64,000 nt of DNA. It comes from Hyphomicrobium sp. CS1GBMeth3 (GTDB taxonomy: Bacteria > Pseudomonadota > Alphaproteobacteria > Rhizobiales > Hyphomicrobiaceae). The stretch covers positions 124,001-188,000 of the forward strand of contig NZ_FPHO01000003.1 of NCBI RefSeq assembly GCF_900117455.1, in the 5' to 3' direction. Positions 11,379 through 20,314 of the stretch are shown here, piece by piece. The number at the start of each line of letters is the position of its first letter. The stretch's first letter is position 1. A program made the position numbers and the translations under genes. The notes beneath the pieces were generated by a model, which worked only from the letters and a program-made list of their open reading frames with translations, had not been told where the DNA came from and made no database searches.

Positions 11379-12305
11379 TCAGCGCCGGACTTTGAGCGTG
11401 AAGAGACCCTGCGGCCGCAGCATCAGAATGCCGAGGACCGTGAGGAGCGTAATGACCTTCGCCATGGAGCCGGACAGGAAGAACTCAAGCGTCGACTGCG
11501 TCTGCGAGATCGAGAAGGCGGAGGCGATGGTGCCGAACAGGCTGGCCGCCCCACCGAAGACGACGATCAGGAACGTGTCGACGATGTAGAGCTGACCGGA
11601 CGTCGGACCTGTCGATCCGATCATGGTGAACGCCGAGCCCGCGATACCGGCAATGCCGCATCCGAGGCCAAACGTCAGCCTGTCGACTTTTTCCGTATTG
11701 ATGCCGACGGCACCCGCCATCACGCGATTCTGCACCACCGCGCGAATCTGCTTTCCGAAGCGCGAACGGAAGATGATGAGAAACACGGCGATCGTGATGA
11801 GGATAGTGAGGCCCATGACAAACAGACCGTTGATCTGCACGTCGATCATGTCAGTCAGGCTGATTGAACCCATCAACCAATCGGGAAGGACGACACCCAC
11901 CTCACGTGGGCCGAATACCGAGCGATAGACCTGCTGCAAGATGAGGCTCAGGCCCCATGTGGCGAGCAGCGTATCGAGAGGTCGCTTGTAAAGCCTTCGA
12001 ATCAACGACCATTCCATCAGCATTCCGAGCGCTCCCGCCGCGCAGAACGCTAAAGCGATCGCTATAAAGAAGTAGATCGGGAAGAGCGCCGGCAGGTATG
12101 TCGAGAAGAATTCGGAGCAGAGCCACGTCACGTACGCGCCGAGGATCATGAACTCGCCGTGGGCCATGTTGATCACGCCCATCTGGCCAAAGATGATGGC
12201 CAGCCCCAGCGCCATCAGCACGTAGACCGAGAACAGGATCAACCCCGCGAAGCCTTGCATCGCAAAGATTGAGGCGAGATCCCCCAGTGAGTAGTCGCCG
12301 AACAT
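11379..12305 (-). CDS. urtB: urea ABC transporter permease UrtB
   Basis: This is the LivH-like permease of the urea importer (about 308 residues). Motifs include FGQMGVINMAHGEFMILGAYVTW, the LLATWGLSLILQQVYRSVFG segment and the AVVQNRVMAGAVGINTEKVDRLTFGLG loop, the last typical of UrtB. The chosen ATG (MFGDYSLGD) is 6 codons inside an upstream GTG frame and has GGAGAGGGG just before it. The stop is 12 bp before urtC. A 72-bp gap separates it from urtA, which is common where the binding protein is made in excess. It spans the inner membrane. Confidence 0.95.
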   Translation of the reverse strand: MFGDYSLGDLASIFAMQGFAGLILFSVYVLMALGLAIIFGQMGVINMAHGEFMILGAYVTWLCSEFFSTYLPALFPIYFFIAIALAFCAAGALGMLMEWSLIRRLYKRPLDTLLATWGLSLILQQVYRSVFGPREVGVVLPDWLMGSISLTDMIDVQINGLFVMGLTILITIAVFLIIFRSRFGKQIRAVVQNRVMAGAVGINTEKVDRLTFGLGCGIAGIAGSAFTMIGSTGPTSGQLYIVDTFLIVVFGGAASLFGTIASAFSISQTQSTLEFFLSGSMAKVITLLTVLGILMLRPQGLFTLKVRR

Positions 12306-12377
12306 TCCCCTCTCCTTCAGCACCAGATCGAAACGCAGAGGCTCGGGCGGAGCACGTCGTCCGCCCGAGCCCGGCGA

Positions 12378-13637
12378 TCACTGATAGCCTTTTGGGAAAG
12401 GATCGGGCTCGATGAGCTCGGGGCTCTCGTAAACCACCTTGAACTGGCCATCCCGTTGCGCGAGACCGACGCGCGTCTTCGACCAGAGGTGATGGTTCTC
12501 GTGAATCTTCACGTAGCCTTCCGGTGCCTTCATAAACTCGATGCCGGGAGAGGCCGCCGCGACCTTGTCCACGTCGAAGGAGCCGGCCTTCTCGACCGTC
12601 AGCTTCCACAGCCAAGGGCCAAGGTAGGCAGCCTGCGTCACATCTCCGATAACCGTCTTCTCGCCCCACATCTTCTTGAACGCTTCGACGAACTCCTTGT
12701 TGTTCGGATTATCGAGCGACTGGAAGTACTTCATGCACGCGTAGGCGCCCTCGATGTTCTCACCGCCGATACCATCGATCTCGTCCTCCGTGACCGAGAT
12801 CGTAACCAGCGTCTGCTTCGAGAGATCGATACCGGCCGCCTTGAGTTGCTTATAGAAAGCCACGTTCGAGCCACCGACGATGATGGCGTAGATCACGTCG
12901 GGCTTCCGGAGCTTGATCTTGTTGATGACCGAGTTGAACTGGGTGTGGCCAAGCGGGAAGTACTCCTCGCCGACGACCTTCGTTCCGGTCATGTGATTCT
13001 CGATGTGCTTGCGCGCGATCTTGTTCGACGTGCGTGGCCAGATGTAATCCGACCCGAGCAGATAGAAGGTCTTGGCGCCCTTCTCCTTCACGACCCAGTC
13101 GAGGCCGGCGATGATCTGCTGCGTCGCCTCCTGGCCCGTATAGATCACGTTCTTGGACTGCTCGAGACCCTCGTAGAAGGTCGGGTAGTACAGCATGCCG
13201 TTGTACTGCTCGAAGACCGGCAGCACGGCCTTACGCGACGCCGACGTCCAGCAGCCCATGATCGCCGCGCACTTGTCGTTGACGAGCAGCTTCCTTGCCT
13301 TCTCCGCGAACGTCGGCCAATCGGAGGCGCCGTCCTCCTGAATGAACTTGATTTTGCGGCCAAGCACACCGCCGGCAGCGTTGATCTGCTCGATGGCGAG
13401 TTTCTCGGCCTGCACCGAACCGGTCTCCGAGATGGCCATCGTGCCGGTGATGGAATGCAGAATACCGACTGTCACCTCGCTGTCGGTCACCGCGAGACCC
13501 GTGGTGTTCACCGCCGCGGTCGCCGGGGCCTCCGCAAGCGCCGGGCCGGCGAGGAGCCCCGCGAACGGCGCCGCCGCCATGCCGAGAAGCAATCGGCGGC
13601 GAAGCTGCGATTGGAGTTCGTCGTGATCGGTCGCCAT
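12378..13637 (-). CDS. urtA: urea ABC transporter substrate-binding protein UrtA
   Basis: This is the periplasmic binding protein of the urea importer (419 residues). The N-terminus holds a probable Tat-type signal (SQLRRRLLLGMAAAPFAGLLAG, cleavage near ALA-EA). The mature protein begins the type 1 periplasmic fold with VTVGILHSITGTMAISE and includes KIKFIQEDGASDWPTFAEKARKL, CAAIMGCWTSASRKAVLPVFE and LYYPTFYEGLEQS, all characteristic of UrtA. The start was set at the ATG following GAGGGAGGA; an in-frame ATG 11 codons upstream lacks one. It is first in the urt-fmd operon and divergent from the sensor kinase gene, with a large palindrome about 66 bp upstream. Confidence 0.96.
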   Translation of the reverse strand: MATDHDELQSQLRRRLLLGMAAAPFAGLLAGPALAEAPATAAVNTTGLAVTDSEVTVGILHSITGTMAISETGSVQAEKLAIEQINAAGGVLGRKIKFIQEDGASDWPTFAEKARKLLVNDKCAAIMGCWTSASRKAVLPVFEQYNGMLYYPTFYEGLEQSKNVIYTGQEATQQIIAGLDWVVKEKGAKTFYLLGSDYIWPRTSNKIARKHIENHMTGTKVVGEEYFPLGHTQFNSVINKIKLRKPDVIYAIIVGGSNVAFYKQLKAAGIDLSKQTLVTISVTEDEIDGIGGENIEGAYACMKYFQSLDNPNNKEFVEAFKKMWGEKTVIGDVTQAAYLGPWLWKLTVEKAGSFDVDKVAAASPGIEFMKAPEGYVKIHENHHLWSKTRVGLAQRDGQFKVVYESPELIEPDPFPKGYQ

Positions 13638-13702
13638 GGAATCCTCCCTCAGAGCTGCCAACGCGGGCATCGTGGGAGGTATTGGAGGGGACCTTCGCGC
13701 AA

Positions 13703-13732
13703 CAGCATATAAGTCACTTGACGTATATGCTG
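13703..13732. promoter_or_regulatory. 30-bp palindrome between urtA and sensor kinase gene
   Basis: This is a near-perfect inverted repeat. The left arm CAGCATATAAGTCA and the right arm TGACGTATATGCTG are separated by CT, with one mismatched pair in 14. It lies 66 bp upstream of the urtA start and about 190 bp upstream of the divergent kinase gene. It is A+T-rich inside a G+C-rich region. The symmetry suits a dimeric regulator. The LuxR-type response regulator encoded by the divergent unit is one candidate; a GntR-type protein encoded elsewhere is another. What binds is inference. Confidence 0.65.
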
Positions 13733-13924
13733 CAGCGCAATCGCGGCCCTATGGTGCTCCTCGCGCGCGCACCCGGCTGCGCGTGATGACTTGAGTACCC
13801 GGCATACCCAACCTCATGGACGAAAAGAGTTTTGCCTCTCGCTCGGGAACCGGTACGTTGGGCGCAAGTGGGGTATTGCACCGCATCAAAATTTGCCGAC
13901 CAAGCGTAAGAGGCAGCCTCTTGA

Positions 13925-16900
13925 ATGACTGATCGGCTCCGTATCGTCCCCGACCGTCGGCGCTACAATCAGTGGGTCGCCGACGAGACACTCGAGGATT
14001 ATGCGCTGCGCTTCACGGCGAAGCGAGCGCGCCGCTGGTCGGCTGCACGCGTGAGCAACACGGCGCTCGGCACGGTGTCGTTCCTGGCTCTTGAGGCCAT
14101 CGGTGGCGCGATCACGATTAGCTATGGCTTCGAGAATGCACTCGTCGCCATTCTGAGCGTCTCAATACTGATTTTTATGACCGGGTTGCCGATCGCCTAC
14201 TATGCGGCGCGCGACGGAGTCGATATCGATCTGCTCACGCGAGGGGCCGGCTTCGGCTATATCGGATCGACGATTACTTCGCTGATCTATGCCTCGTTCA
14301 CCTTCATCTTTTTCGCGATCGAAGCAGCAATCATGGCGCTGGCGTTGCAGCTGTGCTTCGGCGTTCCGCTTGCTCTCGGCTACATCCTGAGCTCCGTCGT
14401 CGTCATCCCGATCGTGACTCACGGCATCAAATGGATCAGTCGGTTCCACCTCTGGACCCAACCCTTCTGGGTATTGCTCCAGATCGCCCCGCTGATCGTC
14501 ATCGCGCAGCAGGACCCGCAAAGCTTCGCGACCTGGGTTGGCTATACGGGAACGAACCATCACAGCGCGACCCTCAACCTCCTTGGCGTAGGCGCCGCCG
14601 GATGCGTCGTGTTCGCGCTCATTGCGCAGATCGGCGAGCAGGTCGATATCCTGCGCTTCATGCCGGAGCGCACCAAAGCCAATCGCATATCATGGTGGAC
14701 CGGCGTCATCGCGTCAGGACCGGGGTGGATAATTCCTGGTGCAGTCAAAATCTTGATCGGCTCGTTTCTGGCCGTTCTCGCGTTGAGCCACGGCGTACCC
14801 GTCTCCCAGGCGGGCGAGCCGACCCAGATGTATCTCGTGGCGTTCGGCTACCTCACGTCATCTCCGCAAGCCGCGCTCGTGCTGACGGGCATATTCGTCG
14901 TGCTATGTCAGCTCAAGATCAACATCACGAACGCATACGCAGGATCGATCGCCTGGTCGAACTTCTTCTCGCGCCTGACCCACGCCCACCCTGGCCGGAT
15001 CGTCTGGTTGTTTTTCAACGTCGCCATCGCCTTCCTGCTGATGAAGGCCGGCATTTACAAAACTCTTGAGCACACGTTGGGACTTTACTCGGTCGTCGCC
15101 GTCGCCTGGCTCGGTGCCATCGTGGCTGACCTGTGCATCAACAAACCGCTTGGTCTCAGCCCGAAGCGGATCGAGTTCAAGCGCGCGCATCTTTACGACA
15201 TCAACCCGGTCGGCGTCGGCGCGATGATCGTAGCGACCGCAGCGGCAGCGCTATCCTATAGCGGCACCTTCGGAGTTTACGCTCAAGCGCTGGCTCCCCT
15301 TGTCGCCCTCGTTGTGGCCGTCCTCGTTGCTCCCGCCATCGCCTACGCAACATCAGGAAAGTACTATCTGGCCCGCAAACCGCGGGCGGGCTGGAATCAG
15401 AAGCCCGCCGTTCGCTGCGCCGTGTGCGAGCACGAATTCGAGCCCGAGGACATGGCGCACTGTCCTGTCTACTCCGGCCCCATCTGCTCACTATGCTGTT
15501 CCGTCGACGCGCGTTGCCGTGACGGATGCAAGCCACATGCACGTTACCAGACGCAGCTACTGAGCCTGCTTCGCGCCGTCCTGCCCAAACATATGGTCGC
15601 CGGCCTTAACACGCGCACGGGCCACTTCTTCGGCGTCTTCACCTTGCTATGCGGCATTCTCGGGCTCGTCTTGACGCTCGTGCACTACCTCGCGATCACC
15701 GCCGTCCCCCAGGAAGCCACCGCCATCGCCGGCACGCTCTGGGCTGCCTTCTTGATCCTCTCGATCATTGCCGGCATCGCTGGCTGGCTGTTCGTCCTGG
15801 CGCAGGAAAGCCGGAAAATTGCCCAGGATGAATCAGCGCGCCAAACGGCGCTGTTGACGGTCGAGATCGAAGCCCACAAACGCACCGACAAAGAGCTTCA
15901 CAAAGCCAAGGAAATTGCCGAGGCCGCGAACCTGGCAAAAAGCCGCTATGTCGTTGCCATCAACCATGAGCTGCGCACGCCGCTCAACGCCGTGCTCGGA
16001 TATGCCCAACTGCTTGACGTAGACGGTCTGCTGCCCCCCAAGGCCCAGAAGGGCATCCGGGTCATCCGGCGTAGTGCCGAGCATCTTTCCGGACTGATCG
16101 ACGGCCTGCTCGACATCTCGAAAGTGGAAGCAGGACGCCTTGAACTGTCGTCGAACGAAGTTCGCATCCGTGAGTTCCTCGAACAGTTGGCCGATATGTT
16201 CCGCTTGCAGGCCAATTCAAAAGGCATCGAGTTTATCTTCACGGGCGGCTCGGGCTTGCCCCCCGTGGTCCGGGCGGACGAAAAGCGCCTGCGCCAAGTC
16301 CTGATCAACCTGCTGTCCAATGCGGTAAAGTTTACGGACTCGGGTCACGTGGCAATGCGCGTCTCCTACCGTAGCCAGATCGCAGAGTTTGAGATCGAGG
16401 ATACCGGCATCGGCATCATGCCAGGAGACGTCGAGCGCGTCTTCCAGCCATTCGAGCGCGGCGAGATAACGCGCGCGAAGCTACGCCCCGGCATGGGGCT
16501 CGGCCTCACCATCACGAAGTTGCTCGTCGAGATCATGGGCGGCGAGATTTCGGTCAAAAGCACGCCGGGCCGCGGTAGCCTGTTCCGGGTCAAGCTGATG
16601 CTCGCACACATAGCGGACGCCCGCCCCCCTGCGGCGCCACAGGCGCGCATCACAGGATACGTCGGGGAGCGCAAGCTCATTCTGGTCGTGGACGACGACG
16701 GAGATCATCGCGAGCTGATGCGCGAAGCCCTCGAGCCGATCGGCTTTTCCTTCATCGCCGCACCGGATGGCGCTTCCGCCCTGACCATCGCCGAGGAATG
16801 CGTCCCCGACCTCTTCATCCTCGACATCTCGATGCCGGAGATGTCCGGCTGGGATGTCGCCCGGCGCCTCCGCGAGAGCGGCCACTCCGCGCCGATCCTG

Positions 16901-17305
16901 ATGATGTCCGCCAACATCGGCGACAGTACCGGCAAAGCGGCCGGTGAGCCGGACCACGACAGCATGCTGTCGAAGCCGTTCGATATCCAGACCCTGCTAG
17001 CACGCATTCAGGTCATGTTGAAGCTTCAGCTGATGACGACAACCGACGCCGCCGATCAGCCGCCGTCCATGCCCGCCATCCATCCTGTCAGCAAGCCAGG
17101 TCCGCAACACATTGAGGAGCTAACGCGCCTTGGAGAAATCGGCTACGTCACAGGCATCGAGGCCAAGCTCTCCGAGCTCGAAGCGGCCGACGTGGGGACA
17201 ATCTCGTTCGTTACCGCCGCCCGTGAGCGGATCCGCGCCTTCGACCTCCGGGGTTATATGGCGCTCCTCGAACGGCAGGGCGATCGCGGACGCGCCGATG
17301 ACTGA
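13925..17305 (+). CDS. NCS1-permease-like hybrid sensor histidine kinase
   Basis: This is a 1126-residue fusion in the inner membrane. Residues about 40-470 hold roughly twelve hydrophobic segments like an NCS1 nucleobase/allantoin-type permease (TGLPIAYYAARDGVDIDLLTRGAGFGYIG). Residues 498-535 are cysteine-rich (C498, C501, C513, C521, C524, C525, C531, C535), perhaps binding metal or an Fe-S cluster. Two more membrane spans follow (about 565-625), then a coiled coil. The HisKA domain has H681 (NHELRTP), and the HATPase has NLLSNAVKFT, DTGIGI and GMGLGL. A receiver domain follows, with D967 and K1017. It probably senses a nitrogen compound through the permease domain and signals to the overlapping response regulator. 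Ligand and cofactor are unknown. Confidence 0.9.
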   Translation: MTDRLRIVPDRRRYNQWVADETLEDYALRFTAKRARRWSAARVSNTALGTVSFLALEAIGGAITISYGFENALVAILSVSILIFMTGLPIAYYAARDGVDIDLLTRGAGFGYIGSTITSLIYASFTFIFFAIEAAIMALALQLCFGVPLALGYILSSVVVIPIVTHGIKWISRFHLWTQPFWVLLQIAPLIVIAQQDPQSFATWVGYTGTNHHSATLNLLGVGAAGCVVFALIAQIGEQVDILRFMPERTKANRISWWTGVIASGPGWIIPGAVKILIGSFLAVLALSHGVPVSQAGEPTQMYLVAFGYLTSSPQAALVLTGIFVVLCQLKINITNAYAGSIAWSNFFSRLTHAHPGRIVWLFFNVAIAFLLMKAGIYKTLEHTLGLYSVVAVAWLGAIVADLCINKPLGLSPKRIEFKRAHLYDINPVGVGAMIVATAAAALSYSGTFGVYAQALAPLVALVVAVLVAPAIAYATSGKYYLARKPRAGWNQKPAVRCAVCEHEFEPEDMAHCPVYSGPICSLCCSVDARCRDGCKPHARYQTQLLSLLRAVLPKHMVAGLNTRTGHFFGVFTLLCGILGLVLTLVHYLAITAVPQEATAIAGTLWAAFLILSIIAGIAGWLFVLAQESRKIAQDESARQTALLTVEIEAHKRTDKELHKAKEIAEAANLAKSRYVVAINHELRTPLNAVLGYAQLLDVDGLLPPKAQKGIRVIRRSAEHLSGLIDGLLDISKVEAGRLELSSNEVRIREFLEQLADMFRLQANSKGIEFIFTGGSGLPPVVRADEKRLRQVLINLLSNAVKFTDSGHVAMRVSYRSQIAEFEIEDTGIGIMPGDVERVFQPFERGEITRAKLRPGMGLGLTITKLLVEIMGGEISVKSTPGRGSLFRVKLMLAHIADARPPAAPQARITGYVGERKLILVVDDDGDHRELMREALEPIGFSFIAAPDGASALTIAEECVPDLFILDISMPEMSGWDVARRLRESGHSAPILMMSANIGDSTGKAAGEPDHDSMLSKPFDIQTLLARIQVMLKLQLMTTTDAADQPPSMPAIHPVSKPGPQHIEELTRLGEIGYVTGIEAKLSELEAADVGTISFVTAARERIRAFDLRGYMALLERQGDRGRADD

Positions 17306-18215
17306 GTCAGACCCGAAAGCCGTGGTGCTTGTCGTCGACGACAACCCGGAGACGCTCGATATGCTCACCGACGCTCTCGAACAAATCGGCGCGCAGGTTC
17401 TGGTCGCAACGGATGGCGAGCGCACGCTGACCACCGTCGCGCGCATTGTCCCAGACATTATCCTGCTCGATGCCGTGATGCCGCAAATGGATGGCTTCGA
17501 AACCTGTCGCCGGCTGAAACGGCTTCCCGAGCTTGCGCACGTACCGATCATTTTCATGACCGGCCTCCGGGAGACCGATCGGATTGTCGAAGGCCTCGAA
17601 GCGGGGGGCGTGGACTATGTGACAAAACCGATCGCGATCGACGAGCTTCTAGCGCGAATCCGGGTGCACCTCGCCAACGCGCGCCTGTCGCGAAGTGCGC
17701 GCGCGGCGCTCGACACGACCGGGCGCTTCCTATTTGCCACCGATGCAAGCGGCCGTCTTTTGTGGTCGACGCCTCAAGCAAGCCGCTTGCTGACCGCTGC
17801 CTTCGGCGATTTCGATGAGCCAGATTTCGCTTTCCCGGCACCCGTCATCAAAAGGCTGATGGATCGAACCGAGGCCGCTTCCGATCAGCCCATGGCCACG
17901 CTGCGCACGTTGCTGGACGATCGCATTCTCAACGTATCGTTCGTAGGCCGCATGAGCGGCGACGAGATCCTGCTACGGGTTTTCGAGGAAAGTTCCGTCG
18001 GCGACACCGGCCTGCTTAAGGAACGACTGAACCTGACGGCACGCGAAGCCGAGGTGCTACTTTGGATCGCGCACGGAAAATCAAATCGCGATATCGGGCA
18101 AATTCTCGGCATGAGCCCTCGCACCGTGAACAAGCACCTCGAGCAGATTTACGTAAAGCTCGGCGTCGAGAACAGAGCCGCAGCCGCTGCGGTCGCCGTC
18201 CGGCATCTGTCATAA
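17298..18215 (+). CDS. response regulator, receiver plus LuxR-type HTH
   Basis: This is a DNA-binding response regulator of 305 residues. The receiver domain (VVLVVDDNPETLDML) carries the phosphoacceptor D58 (PDIILLDAVMPQMDG) and the conserved lysine in DYVTKPI. The middle (about 130-230) looks like a PAS-type module (GRFLFATDASGRLLWSTPQA). The C-terminus is a LuxR/NarL helix-turn-helix (LTAREAEVLLWIAHGKSNRDIGQILGMSPRTV). Its ATG overlaps the kinase gene by 8 bp, so it is almost certainly the kinase's partner. The palindrome upstream of urtA is a plausible target. An earlier in-frame ATG at 17130 lies inside kinase codons and is unlikely. Confidence 0.93.
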   Translation: MTESDPKAVVLVVDDNPETLDMLTDALEQIGAQVLVATDGERTLTTVARIVPDIILLDAVMPQMDGFETCRRLKRLPELAHVPIIFMTGLRETDRIVEGLEAGGVDYVTKPIAIDELLARIRVHLANARLSRSARAALDTTGRFLFATDASGRLLWSTPQASRLLTAAFGDFDEPDFAFPAPVIKRLMDRTEAASDQPMATLRTLLDDRILNVSFVGRMSGDEILLRVFEESSVGDTGLLKERLNLTAREAEVLLWIAHGKSNRDIGQILGMSPRTVNKHLEQIYVKLGVENRAAAAAVAVRHLS

Positions 18216-18480
18216 AGAGCTGGCGCGCACGCCGCTTCGCGAAGCGCGTATGCGAGCAGCGAATATGTGCTGCTGCTTACGAAATGAGCAAGGCTCGCCG
18301 ACACTCACATCTGCCGCCTCTCCTCATTCCTGCATGTGTCATTGAGCACACATCTCGCTATTAACGGGATGAGCCGCGACATTCGGTTGCACCGTCTGTC
18401 CGAACCGCGCCGCGTGGCGAGCGTTAGCTCGTCACTTGTCGGCTCAGGAGCTGCTTAAAGACCCTTCCAAAAGGGGACAC

Positions 18481-20250
18481 ATGAAAGATCTGTCGAGCTA
18501 TCGCGGCCGTCCGTACCAATTTATCGGACGCTTCATCGCCGCCTATCCTTACGCGCACGCAGCCATCGGCCTAGCCGTCGTCGCTGCTGTCTTCTGCTCG
18601 GTCTCAACACAATACGGAGTGAAATATCTCGTCGACGCCCTCTCCGGCGCAGGCTCCCAAGAGAAAGTCTGGATCGGCTTTGCGCTGCTCGCGGGATTGA
18701 TCGCAGCCGACAATTTGCTGTGGCGCGTTGCGAGCTGGATCGCCAATTCGGCATTTGTCGACGTCTCGGGCAACGTTCGCCGTACGCTGTTCAAATATCT
18801 GACGGGGCACGCGCCGAGCTATTTCCAGAGCCAGCCGCCCGGAGCCCTCACCAGTCGCATCACCGCCACCTCGAACGCCCTCTACACCGGCGAGACCATG
18901 GTGACGTTCAACGTGCTGCCGCCGCTGATCGCCACAGTCGTCTCGGTGGCCTACATGGCAACCGTCAGCCTCACCATGGCAGCGGTGCTGGCGCTTGCCG
19001 GCATAGCAATCGGCGCTTTCATCTTTCATTACGCCGCGCGCGCACGACCGCTGCATCGGGCCTACGCCAACGAAGCAGCTGCCGTTGATGGCCAGATGGT
19101 GGACGTCGTCTCGAACATGTCGCTGGTGAAGGCATTCGGGCGGCTGCCATTCGAACATCGGCGTCTGAGCGGCGTCGTCTCAAAGGAGATGATTGCACGA
19201 AAGCGCAGCCTCTACGCTCTTGAGAGGCTGCGCATCTTCCATGCTTTGGCGACATCTCTCTTTACATTCGCGCTTCTGGCCTGGGTCATCACGCTCTGGA
19301 GCAACGGCCATGCCACCGCGGGCGACGTGATCCTTGTCTGCACGCTCGGTATCTCAGTGCTTTCCGCGACCCGCGATCTGGCTGTCGCCCTGGTGGACGT
19401 CACACAGCATTTGGCGCGCCTTTCGGAAGCACTTGAGCGGCTGCTCACGCCGCATACCCTCGCAATCCCGCACGGAAACGTCGAAGAGATGCCGCAGTCT
19501 CCCGGGCGGATCGCATTCGAGGAGGTCAGTTTCTCCTACCCGGACGGAAGGAATGCGCTGAGCAGCGTCAGCTTCGCCATCGACAAGGGCGAGCAGATTG
19601 GCATCGTCGGGCCGTCCGGCGGCGGCAAGTCGACGATCTTCTCGCTCATCCAGCGGTTTTATGAGGCCGATAGCGGCACGGTCCTGCTCGACGGACAGGA
19701 TGTCAGCATCATTCCCGACGAAGCGTTGCGCCGGGCAATCGGTGTCGTCTCGCAGGACGTCACGCTGTTTCACCGCTCCCTGCGCGAGAACATTCGCTAT
19801 GGCCGGCCCGGTGCGAGCGACGCCGAGATCTGGCACGCGGTCGAGGCCGCGCGCTGCGACGGCTTCATCTCAGCGATGCCCCACGGTCTCGACACGGTGG
19901 TTGGAGACCGTGGCGCCAAGCTGTCGGGCGGACAACGCCAACGCATCGCCATCGCGCGCGCCTTCCTGAAGAACGCACCGATCTTGCTGCTCGACGAGGC
20001 AACAAGCGCCCTCGACGCCGATTCAGAGGAGAAAGTGCGTGAGGCGCTCGAGAACTTGATGGCCGGACGCACCGTTCTCGCCATCGCACACAGGCTTTCG
20101 ACGCTGAGATCATTCCGGCGCGTGATCGTGGTCGATCAGGGATCCGTGATCGAGGACGGTCCCCCGGAAGCGCTTCTGCGTAGCGGCGGCGCCTACAAAG
20201 CCATGGTCGATTTGGAGCTCAGTCGCCTCAGCGGCCTGCGCGCAGCATGA
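18481..20250 (+). CDS. ABC exporter, fused permease and ATPase
   Basis: This is a half-size type I ABC exporter (about 589 residues) with an N-terminal six-helix transmembrane domain (about 25-310) and a C-terminal nucleotide-binding domain. Visible motifs are Walker A GPSGGGKST, the Q-loop VSQDVTLFHRSLRENIRYG, the signature LSGGQRQRIAIARAF, Walker B ILLLDEATSALD and the switch histidine in AIAHRLS. It should act as a homodimer. The chosen ATG follows AAGGGGAC; a TTG 15 codons upstream is the alternative. The next gene is a glycosyltransferase 64 bp downstream on the same strand, so a glycolipid or polysaccharide-related cargo is possible but unproven. Confidence 0.88.
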   Translation: MKDLSSYRGRPYQFIGRFIAAYPYAHAAIGLAVVAAVFCSVSTQYGVKYLVDALSGAGSQEKVWIGFALLAGLIAADNLLWRVASWIANSAFVDVSGNVRRTLFKYLTGHAPSYFQSQPPGALTSRITATSNALYTGETMVTFNVLPPLIATVVSVAYMATVSLTMAAVLALAGIAIGAFIFHYAARARPLHRAYANEAAAVDGQMVDVVSNMSLVKAFGRLPFEHRRLSGVVSKEMIARKRSLYALERLRIFHALATSLFTFALLAWVITLWSNGHATAGDVILVCTLGISVLSATRDLAVALVDVTQHLARLSEALERLLTPHTLAIPHGNVEEMPQSPGRIAFEEVSFSYPDGRNALSSVSFAIDKGEQIGIVGPSGGGKSTIFSLIQRFYEADSGTVLLDGQDVSIIPDEALRRAIGVVSQDVTLFHRSLRENIRYGRPGASDAEIWHAVEAARCDGFISAMPHGLDTVVGDRGAKLSGGQRQRIAIARAFLKNAPILLLDEATSALDADSEEKVREALENLMAGRTVLAIAHRLSTLRSFRRVIVVDQGSVIEDGPPEALLRSGGAYKAMVDLELSRLSGLRAA

Positions 20251-20314
20251 GGAGGCGGCACATTTTCAGGTTCGTTGTTCAGGTGTTGGGACCAATTGCA
20301 GGAGAAAACGCAGA

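Noticed and set aside
13793..13924. Sigma-54 or NtrC-type site before the sensor kinase gene
   Set aside because: G-rich and TTGCA words occur, but the spacing does not fit GG-N10-GC. A short AGAGGC/GCCTCT repeat has too small a loop to be a convincing hairpin.
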